Assembly: GCA_033439265.1 (NCBI GenBank)
Contig: JAVTVX010000001.1
Location: forward strand, 15,518,608-15,582,607
Reading direction: 5' to 3'
Source: Dillenia suffruticosa
Taxonomy: Eukaryota; Streptophyta; Magnoliopsida; Dilleniales; Dilleniaceae
DNA: 64,000 nt
Part shown: in pieces, positions 55,139-64,000 of the stretch
How positions within the stretch are numbered: the stretch's first letter is position 1
How the letters are laid out: every line of letters starts with the position of its first letter
Position numbers and translations under genes: made by a program
The notes under the pieces: generated by a model
What the model saw: the letters and a program-made list of their open reading frames with translations, nothing else
Told to the model about the DNA's origin: nothing
The model's database searches: none

Positions 55139-55945
55139 CTCGGCTCACGCGCGCCAGTCGCGGCGCGTAGCTCACGCGCCTTCACGGGCTGAGCCGCCTT
55201 GAGCCGAGTCAGACCGGGTCGGTCAACGGGTCAGGGTTGACCCGACCGACCCGGTCAACGGTCCGGGTCAGGGTCCGACCCGACCGCCACCCGCCATCCA
55301 GCTTCACGCGCCTGTGTGGCGCGTGAACCTCACGCGCCTGCTGGACGCGCCTTCTGGCGCGTGTGTGTCACGCGCCCGCGGGTCTGGGCCGGTTCTTCTT
55401 CGCCCGACGGGTCCTGCAACGGGTTTTTCGACCCGGTTCTCGGAAAACCCATTTCCGGCTAATTTTTTACGACGATTTCTGCCGGAAAATATATTTGGAC
55501 TTCCCAAAAATATTTCGAACCATTTTTTTGAAAGATTCAAGCCCTAAACACGGCGAATCATATATCCAAATTTTGGCCATCCGCGGTCTCGCCGGAAATC
55601 CCAGTTTCCGGCAACCAATAAATGCAAAATGCATGTCAAATCGTAGATCAATGCACATGGAACACAAATATGCCATTTATTTACATCAACAATCCCTCTA
55701 CACGGATAGATCTAGGTTTTTAAGTTTTGGACACCCTTAGGGCCGAAAACTTCAACTTCAATTTTTATGGCTTAATCATACTCCAAAAATTCAGAAAAAA
55801 TTATATATGAGATCTACGTGACATGGGTAACGTCACGGTATATTCGGATTCACGAAACTTATCCGTGATCCGAAACCCATTTTTGCAACCCCATATTTTT
55901 ACACCCAAAAATATTCCGAAAATTATTTAATAAATCCAACCCTAC

Positions 55946-55957
55946 GCTCTGATACCA
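55946..55957 (-). other. Primer binding site, initiator Met tRNA
   Basis: On the minus strand 'tggtatcagagc' lies one base inside the 5' LTR edge. It is complementary to the 3' end of plant initiator Met tRNA, the usual copia primer. Confidence 0.95.
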
Positions 55958-55958
55958 A

Positions 55959-56403
55959 TGTTGGATTTATATGCACATACACATGCGGAAGCGTGCAATA
56001 TTTTCAGAATCATAAAAGATTAGGGTTTTCGGACATATCTCAAAAAGTAGATTGCAAAATCCGGGGAACCACGAACCTCGATTAATCGACCTCGCCGTCG
56101 GGATGATAACCACAAAAGTCGAGCTATCACCGCAGCACCACGACACCTCAATCGAATCCGGTGACACAAATTCTTTTCGCAGAATTTTTCTCCCTCTCTC
56201 TCAAATTGTGCCTCTACACACTTGTTGTGCAATCATGGAATGAATTGTGCCTCCTAGGGTTTACCCTAGTTTCCATATTCCTCCGTCACCACAAATGGTA
56301 GGGAATTCAAATCCCATCAGTTACCATTTGTGCATATGAAAAGTGGGATAATTTTCTTTTTCCAAATATGAAAAGATGCCCCACGTGGGCATTCATTCCT
56401 TCA
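55959..56403 (-). repeat. 5' LTR of the copia element
   Basis: 445 bp, TG...CA ends, colinear with the other LTR. About 15 bases from its 5' end (minus strand) lies the G-box palindrome 'cccacgtggg' (56378-56387 on +), a possible regulatory site in U3. Confidence 0.95.
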
Positions 56404-56408
56404 CTAGA

Positions 56409-57425
56409 AAATGTAAGCTTAAACCTCAAATGCCGAAAGAATACTTGTGTAGAAATTCTAGGGTTCCGAATCAAATTGGAATCGGATGAGAGTTGGGTGG
56501 TTCTTACTTGGCCAAAAAAGAACTTGAATCAAAATTGTGACCATGATTTTGGTTCTGGTTTAATATGACCAGCCTCCATTCGAGTGTTGTACTCTTACAA
56601 AAAGAGCTAAAACATATGTAGAAACGGAAATTAAATCATTACAAAACACACAAACACTTGAAATAATGATTTTTAGATCACCACCCACATGTGTGAAATA
56701 TGGAAGGAAAAGGGTAGAAAATTTTTATTTTAACTAAATTAAAAAAAAAAAAAGACAAAATCTCTTGGTAAATAAGTTAAATTTAGCTATTCAGGGTTAC
56801 CGTAAACAATCTAAACTTATAACACTTCAATAATATAATAACAGCATATCTTAGAAGCCTTCCTAACCCACCCAACAATAGATCATATAAAATATAAATT
56901 TTAATCATAATTAACTTTTAAACGTTAATCATACTTGTCATTAATGTGACCCAACATGCATAAATATATAAGTTGCAAGCACTGCCATACTACTTATCAA
57001 TTATAATTTGCTCCATGCATCGGTTCGGAGTTAAAACTTAGATACCGATGCGAATTCTAAACAAAACAATATAAATCAACAAGGAAGATATAAAGTTCAC
57101 TTATTATATATATATAAATATATACAACATTTAAATAAATCAATTTAAATAATCAACACACAATAGATTAAAAATATAAAAAAAAAGTGAGCGATATAGA
57201 ATCCCTAAATCCAAAATTCACTATTGTTACCTGAATCATCTTACTTAGTTCTCGATATATCTGAAATATTAAATTCATATCAACCGGTCATTAATTAAGA
57301 AAGTAATTTTAAGGGAAGTATACATAACATATACATTACATAAAGCAGTTATTATGCACAAATCATGAATGATAGTTATAATCCAATCCATATCATCATC
57401 AATTATGAACATATACACATGCATA
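56409..57425. other. AT-rich intergenic, no gene seen
   Basis: The first part continues the host repeat interrupted by the copia element. The rest is AT-rich with A runs and no coding frame of note. Confidence 0.5.
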
Positions 57426-57725
57426 TAAATAAATGGGTAAATTATAATTTATCCCTCAGTGGTTTCATGTTCCATTGCATACTATACCTATATTTCAAAA
57501 ATTTCCTATATCCTCCTGTGGTTTTAAAAAGAGTAAAAAGTTGATAAAAATGTGTAGACGTCACGGAGATTGGGATGCACGCAGAGAAAACTCCGTTAGT
57601 CGCCAAGATTAATTTTTCTTTGCCAAAATTGTCCTCCGTACACTGTAACCCTGTTATTTTCTATCCTCTCTCTCTCATCCTCTTCAATGGAAATGACCCT
57701 CTCTCTTTCTCTCTCTCCAAAACTC

Positions 57726-57764
<39 letters not shown>

Positions 57765-58713
57765 CCTCCCTCTCCCTCTCCTATCTCTACAATACTCCAA
57801 TCATCTCCTTGATTGAAGAAATTTGATCATTCTCCAAATCCAAACATTGAAAATAGAATAGATGAAAGAGATGTCGATTGGCTTCTCAGGTTCGATAAAA
57901 ATGATGATGTTTTGATTGGGGAGCAATGACAACTAGCTCGTGGTGGATTTTGGTGGAGAAGACGGATATCAAATCAATTGGCAAACAATGGTGACTATTC
58001 GAATTTGAAGATTGTAGAAGGCAACGTTAAATCAAGGCGGAGATAACGATGCTACCCAATGCGATGATGAAGAGTGATGAATTGATGGTGGTTTGCGAAG
58101 GCCCAATGATGGTGGTGGAATGGTGAAATGGTGAAGAAGACAGGCAGAAGGGGATCGAAATTAATTTTGTTAGGATTCTTATAGAAACTCGATTTGAATT
58201 TTGGCTAATGGCAGAAAGGCGAATTCAAAATCGAAACCCAAATGGAAACAAAATAAAGGGGATCGAGATTTTCTAGGATATAATTAGGTCAAATCAACAG
58301 TTTTGAAATTCCAAATAAAAGAGAGGTAATCTGATTATTTTGGTCAAGGCATAATGGGGGGGGGGGAGGGAAGGAGAAGAACTGGTTGGGTCAGAGTTGG
58401 ACTTGTGGTCCATATTTTTGCGACTATGGTGAGTCCGGAGGGTGTCAAAGGCGCGTTGAGATTTGACAGAATTCAGCTTATCGTTTTTCTTGTCTCTCTT
58501 TCTACAAAGAAAAGCAAACCATCTAGGGTAGACTAACATTTTAATATGGATATAATGGATATTTTTTGCGTCTCCGTTACACCTACATATTTTCATCAAA
58601 ATTTCATTTTTTTGAAAACTACACGAGGATAGATATTTTTAAAATATAGGAATAGTATATGATTGAACGTGAAACAATAGAAGGGATAAAATTGTAATTT
58701 ACCCTAAATAAAT
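57426..58713. mobile_element. Non-autonomous Mutator-like element (MULE), 1270 bp
   Basis: The element spans 57435-58704 with inverted ends of about 135 bp ('gggtaaatta...' at both ends, read inward) and perfect 9-bp target duplications 'taaataaat' at 57426-57434 and 58705-58713. Long inverted ends with a 9-bp duplication are diagnostic of the Mutator superfamily. The inside has a (CT)n run (57727-57776), a G run (58357-58365) and 'gatggtggtgg' -rich sequence, but no transposase. Internal short frames show no recognised host gene, so gene capture (Pack-MULE) is unproven. Confidence 0.88.
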
Positions 58714-60195
58714 AGATAATAAGAACCGAAAAAGTAAAAGGGAAGGAGCTCCATTAGTTTGAAAATTTCACTCGCTTAGGTTTCCAGTCAAGAAGCATGT
58801 CCACCAAGATAACATATTAAACCTAATCTATTCTAACAAAGGAAGTATGATTGCTTTCTAAACTGTTTTTTTTCACATTTTCTTTACTTGTCTTTTACTT
58901 AGAAAAGGGACTAGATTTTGGATTCCAAGACGGCAGAATTTCATGTGAATATAATATTAAAGGCCCCAATGGTTCAGAATTTCACATATAATATATAATA
59001 TCATAAGAACGGAGAATAAGCCACATAATCATAGAGCGCATCTGATCATCAATATAATTAATGAAGGGAAAATACATTACTTATATCATTTCTAATTAAT
59101 GTTTATCATATCCTTTCCCCCCCCCTAAATTTTGGCACCTTTTCATCACCATTTAAGGAAATCATGCAATATTAAAGGGAATGAATTCAATTTCAGGACT
59201 TATCTTGGAATTTAATATATACCTAATCTTTAAGTTTCCTCATATCATTTTAAAACATGCATTAGAATTCAGGTTCTGGGATTTAAGGAAATTATTAAAT
59301 ACTTACAACCTGAGGAATATCACCTAAAATCAAATACCTAATCTTGCATTCGTATGCTATTTCCCTAATTTACTAGGTACAGAGATGACTGTGTAGTGGA
59401 CCATCCGTAACAACCCGCGATGTGGGCTTAGTATTGTAGGGATATCACATAAAATGCTTCACGTATAAATAGAACATATTATTCATTGGCTATGAAAGAG
59501 GCCACTATGAGGGTATGTTTGACTAACAGACATATTCATATGGGTAAAGACATATCTTACAATGGTGAAGCTCGTGTGAAGTCTTATCTTTGGGGAAGGA
59601 AAACTTTGATTTTATTTAACAAAGGCTATACAAAATTTCCTTCCTGACTATTTATTTTTTGTTCACAGTGAAACTCAAGCTCGAGTTTATTATAAAGGGA
59701 GGGAGATTGGTTCCACTTGAACTAAAACTCATTAACTTCCTTCCTTCCTTCCCGACTATAAGAGACTATAAAAATCCCTGTTTTGAAGACATAAGCTGAG
59801 GAGGAGTTTCCTGACTTCTGATTCCTTCATGCAGAGTTCTTATATATCTAACCTAAGAAAGAAGAGAGAAATTAATGGTTAGTCTCCCATTACTTAGTAG
59901 CTTAAACAACTTAAACTTATGCTTCATGATTTCTGTGTTAATTTGATATTATAAAGATACAATGATCATGAAATCATATAATATCACATAATCATTGTAC
60001 ATAAATTCAAAGAAACATTAATCGAAATCTTAAAATAACGATATTCTTAATTATCTTGATTGTTATGCTTATTATCGGCTTAGCATGTGCCTGCATTCCC
60101 CAAGCACAAGGCATGTGCATGAATTAAATGTTAGTCATTTGAATATATAAATATAACATTATGCATGAACTTATGTTTACTATGAATGTATATTT
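58714..60195. other. AT-rich intergenic, no gene seen
   Basis: No coding frame. A TATA-like 'cgtataaatag' at about 59463 and a patch 'aacaacccgcgatgtgggc' at about 59409 could be part of an eroded repeat, but no paired ends were found. Short 'cttccttcc' runs near 59738. Confidence 0.4.
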
Positions 60196-61712
60196 ACATT
60201 TGTTGGTCCCAAAAACAACTAAGAAGAGGGGTTGAATTGATTGTTCTAAATTGACTTTTCAAAAATCTAATTGCATCTTGATTCAATAATTAAATTTATG
60301 GTCAATCTAATGCAATGAAAGAGATAAGAGTAAGGAGACAAATCTGTTTTTATAGTGGTTCGACCTTGTGCTTACGTCTACTTTTCCAGCCAACCAAGCC
60401 GGGGTATAGCTACTAGTTAGTTTCCACTATAATCGAATCAACAACATACACTCCACTTGTCGACTTCTGATCTTTATACCATGAAAATTCTTTCGTCCAA
60501 CAATGGAAGATAACTCATACAATAATTCACTCACACAATACTCTTTTACAACTCAAACAATACTTGAACAAATGGATATAAATGTAGAAAATCAGAAATG
60601 TAGCAGCAGTATCTTCTTTCAGAATATAAAATTTTGTTTATCAGAATTCAGGAATTGCATTACTCTTTTTTCTGTGAAAGTTTGCTGTTCAATGCTCTCT
60701 ACTCTTGAATTTTGAAACTCCTATATTACTGAAAAATCTGTTCATTTAAAATTCAAAATCCTTGCAGTAAAAACTCCCCAGAGTTACTAGTAACAGCTCC
60801 CTCAACTATCCTGAAAAATAGACTCCAAATCTTTCTTGAATAATGATATTTACCAGCAGTAAATATTTTTTGTTTGAAGTTTAAATATCCCTCAAACATA
60901 TTCAAAAGCTGGTTGGATTATATCTATATGATAGCTCCTTCAAAAAATTCGAAATCAGTCTAGAAATTCAGTTCCAGTTTAGAGCATTTCAGCATAACTT
61001 GCTAATTTCGCCCATTTATTTCTCCATCAAAATCTCGATAAAATTGTTTTATAACAACACATATTTATAGTCCAACTATAGTAATATAATGTTGAATAAA
61101 TAAATTCACAAGTTCCTAACCTGTGATGAAGATATCGAGATTCAAATACCTACTGAAAACCATAATTTGTCCAGAATTTCTACTATATAAAATAAGTGAC
61201 CAAGCAACTTTTAGTTGAATTTTTTTCACCATTCCAACAAGATAATTGTACTGTAATTACTTGAATTTGAAGTTCCCTATTCTCTTTAAAATACAATTTT
61301 CGGTATTGAAAGTATTTTAGCATATAGGAAGATATGAAAATCTAAATATGGTCAAATGATCACTGTTGTTATATTTAGAAAAATTCTAAATATGAAGAAT
61401 TTGGAATGTAAAGTTTTTTCTATTTATAAGGAGAATTATCTTATTTAACCTCAAGTTTGGATTAAGTACAGTACCTAAATTACATTTACCTTATTGGCTG
61501 GGTTTTTAACAAAAATAAAAAAAATCTTGTTTCTATGGCCTAAATAAGTCTTACTTTTATGATTAGTTTTATGACTGGTTTTATAACTTTTTTTTAATAA
61601 AATCTTTCCAGTAAATATAAACTTTGCACACTAAATAAAATTGTTAGAATACTATAAGAGATTTTGTTATCATCAAAATTAAGGAGACAATACAACAATT
61701 TCCAACAACATT
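60196..61712 (+). mobile_element. Solo LTR, family 1 copy B (1507 bp)
   Basis: The LTR runs 60201-61707, from 'tgttggtccc' to 'ttccaaca', with perfect 5-bp target duplications 'acatt' at 60196-60200 and 61708-61712. It aligns along its whole length with copy A (10679-15101 minus the nested LTR). No internal sequence remains. The 70-codon frame at its left is not a gene. Confidence 0.88.
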
Positions 61713-61874
61713 CGTTACTACATTGATAGTTATCACACATAATACTCAATATCAATCATGAGTTATAAGAGTCACAGACTATTTGGTAATGTTGTTATAT
61801 GTCATCCGGTAATGTCACAAAGTGCTAACATCATGATTTTCATTGTTTTTTAGTAGCAAATCTAGAATTACATC

Positions 61875-62072
61875 AATAGTTACCTAGGGTTTAGTTATTC
61901 AAAAATTACAACTTGTTCTTAATTTTTTTGAAATTACAAACTAACCCCTAACTATTCTCTCTATATTATTCGTAATAGTTACCTAGGGTTTAGTTATTCA
62001 AAAATTACAACTTGTTCTTAATTTTTTTGAAATTACAAACTAACCCCTAACTATTCTCTCTATATTATTCTT
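61875..62072. repeat. 99-bp tandem duplication, nearly perfect
   Basis: Both units begin 'aatagttacctagggttt' and end 'ctctctatattattc', at 61875 and 61974. I see no differences until the last few bases, so this is a recent duplication. Confidence 0.93.
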
Positions 62073-62149
62073 AATTTTAAATTAACCTATCACCAATATA
62101 AATCCATATTAGCAAATAATAAATATCAATTAAGTTTTTAAGATATAGA

Positions 62150-63130
62150 TCGGATCTAAAACATATTTATTTTGACTCTAAAGTAATTATAATGTCATAT
62201 GTTAATCCAAAAGTTGTATTAAAATTATTTTCTTTAATTAATTTCACTAAATAACTAAAATTGCACTCTAAAATAAATATCATATTATTTATAAAAATCA
62301 ATAAATAAATATCTATGACTTTGTACTTAACCTCTATGTATTTATATATATTACACCTCTATGTAACATCCATAATTGAGACAAGATAAAACATGTAAAT
62401 AAATCTACTATCACCTCCTTAATTATTTAATAGTTTGAGCATCTCATCCAAAATAGAGGATAACCAAAATGTTTAATTTGTCATCCTTTGATTGATAGAA
62501 TTTGTCAAATTTTAAGAATATCAAATATGATATAAAATTGTATCATTGAATCCACTTTTCAGATAGTCGACTAGAATGATTTAAGATAACGATTTTCGAT
62601 ACTATTGATATAAATTCTCAATTGTGTTTTTATGTCCCAACTAACCAATACCCAAAATTCAAATTACCAAACTCTTGATCCATGAAAAATCTTACTCATA
62701 ATATATCAAATTATATAGTTCTAACTTCATAGGTTTATCAAGAGCACAAAAACTAAGTATAATTGTAGAGTACAAATTTCCATTCGTATTTCACTTAAAA
62801 AAATTACTCCGTAGGTCGTCTTTAGTGCTAACCACTATATTAACTAATATGGAGTTTGGACTTTGTCCAAATCTAGATCTTATCTGATAATCAAGATAAA
62901 TTATATCTGACAATTAGAATACTCGTAGGCTATAGCTTAAAAGTCGAAGAAGTGCCTAACTTCATCGAGCAACTATGAACTATTTAATTTATGTTGATGT
63001 AATGATGAGTTATATTTTTTGTATGCACCATTTACTCGATTGCATATATAAGTCACACATATCAAACTACTTAACTTTATATGATGTTAATTGTTTATCT
63101 ACTTGAATAAGTAAGACAAATACACGGAAA
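62150..63130 (+). repeat. Dispersed repeat X, copy 2
   Basis: Colinear with 8870-9840 in the same orientation; see that entry for shared phrases. No terminal repeats, target duplication or coding remnant could be fixed. Confidence 0.6.
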
Positions 63131-64000
63131 AATCAATGCATAGTTTTTTTTTTTGACATACAAAATAATAAAAAATAGTGGATAGATAGGATCAAATCCT
63201 AATAGTAAGGTCCACAAAGATTAATAGGTTGGACATTTGGAAAGCATCCGAATTGATCAAAAGGTATAATGTAAAAAATATGTATTTCTCATAGAAGGGG
63301 CATTTTGAATTTATAAGAGGAAAAATACCCATGAAAGAGTAGGGTATTTTTAACCATTTTCGGTGAAATTTTCATAAGTTATATTTTTATGAGATTTTTG
63401 AATCTTTTGGTCACAACTGTAACCGTTCTAACTTACACGACTTTTCTTGAACCCTAATTTTTTTTCTTTTTTTTTTTATATTTAAAACAATATTTCTCTT
63501 ATGTCTAGCCTTTTCAATTTTCTTAATTTCACAAAGGTTAAGCCCACTAACCAACTCTACATCTTGAACAAACCCTAAGGCCATGGGTAAACCTAACATC
63601 CACATTACATAATTTCATGGGTGCAACTTTGGATTTGAGATATGAGAATGTAATAAAATGCATGAAAAAGAAAATTTTAGGGATTTTTAGACTACTCGGG
63701 TCTCACATTCCAGAACTGAATGGTTCCGGTTCGTATCTAATTCTAGACAATGAAACTTCTAATTTTAGTTTGGTTTTGGTTTGATTTCGGATTTTATGAT
63801 TCTTACATCACATTTTATTTTATTTAATTTTTTTAGCTTTTTCATTGTTTTTACAATTTTTTTATCAATTCTTATGGTTCATTCGAGATTTGCTTCTCGG
63901 TTTCAGTTCCGGTTCAAAAATGAGAATCAAAAGCAAACTTATGGCTCGGAGGTTCTGGTTTTAGCATCAAACGTGAACTATTTATTCATGATTATGATTT
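63131..64000. other. AT-rich intergenic to the window end, no gene seen
   Basis: A T run at 63466-63478 and a Tyr/Phe-poor short minus frame without motif. Near 63700-63960 'ggttccggttcg'-type phrases recur ('cggtttcagttccggttc'), suggesting an eroded repeat. No gene. Confidence 0.4.

Larger units (their letters stand above)
49109..56403 (-). mobile_element. Ty1/copia LTR retrotransposon, both LTRs present, coding part broken
   Basis: A 7295-bp element on the minus strand, bounded by two 445-bp LTRs and flanked by perfect 5-bp target duplications 'ctaga' (49104-49108 and 56404-56408). A primer site for initiator Met tRNA, a purine-rich tract, and gag, protease, integrase, reverse transcriptase and RNase H regions are in copia order. 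LTRs differ at 15 of 445 positions (about 3.4%, counted by eye), all transitions. With commonly used plant LTR rates this suggests an insertion of order one to a few million years. The coding region is broken, with about two or three breaks. The lineage within copia was not assigned. Confidence 0.96.

Noticed and set aside
54876-55740. Plus-strand frames of 70-125 codons across the copia leader
   Set aside because: They run through the CGCG repeat on the strand opposite to gag-pol and give Arg/Ala/His runs without motifs.
57575-57826. 83-codon frame inside the MULE
   Set aside because: Half of it is a Leu-Ser translation of the (CT)n repeat, and no homology-bearing motif was seen.

Overview
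This window is nuclear DNA of a flowering plant, probably a dicot or close relative with a mid-sized to large genome. The signs are intron-bearing genes with GT-AG splice sites, plant-specific protein families (a SUVH2/SUVH9-type SRA-SET protein and an AWPM-19 membrane protein), an AT-rich intergenic background, and nested LTR elements. I cannot name the species. Nothing bacterial, viral or organellar is present, and I found no CRISPR array and no intact tRNA or rRNA gene.

Layout. From 1 to about 10 kb: a possible gene tail at the left edge, an LTR-like block packed with a short TC(G/A)ACC motif (about 1.55-3.29 kb), and a decayed Ty3/gypsy element with a 56-bp minisatellite (about 3.4-7.5 kb). 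From 10.68 to 15.10 kb: one solo LTR (family 1) with a younger 2.9-kb solo LTR nested in it. A 95-bp tRNA-derived SINE with a 12-bp target duplication lies at 15.9 kb. From 19.1 to 21.6 kb: a SURF6/RRP14 ribosome-biogenesis gene on + with a leader intron. From 25.05 to 25.89 kb: a three-exon AWPM-19 gene on -. From 31.57 to 33.52 kb: a single-exon SUVH9/SUVH2-like gene on +, followed by about 8 kb of U-rich sequence that may be a 3'-UTR intron. From 42.87 to 47.78 kb: a four-exon gene on - for a 146-residue single-pass membrane protein. It was assembled here from splice signals and is invisible as one long ORF. From 49.11 to 56.40 kb: a Ty1/copia retrotransposon on - with both LTRs, primer site and a 5-bp target duplication; its coding part is broken. 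From 57.43 to 58.70 kb: a non-autonomous Mutator-like element with long inverted ends and a 9-bp target duplication. From 60.20 to 61.71 kb: a second solo LTR of family 1, then AT-rich repeats to the end.

The four host genes are single, unrelated genes: rRNA processing, an ABA/stress-linked membrane protein, RNA-directed DNA methylation, and an unknown membrane protein. They do not form a pathway or cluster. I looked for an undescribed system and do not see one. The most useful new items are the hidden four-exon gene, the TC(G/A)ACC-packed LTR, the three adjacent palindromes near the end of the 2.9-kb solo LTR, the transition-only LTR divergence of the copia element, and the elements whose ends and target duplications could be fixed to the base.
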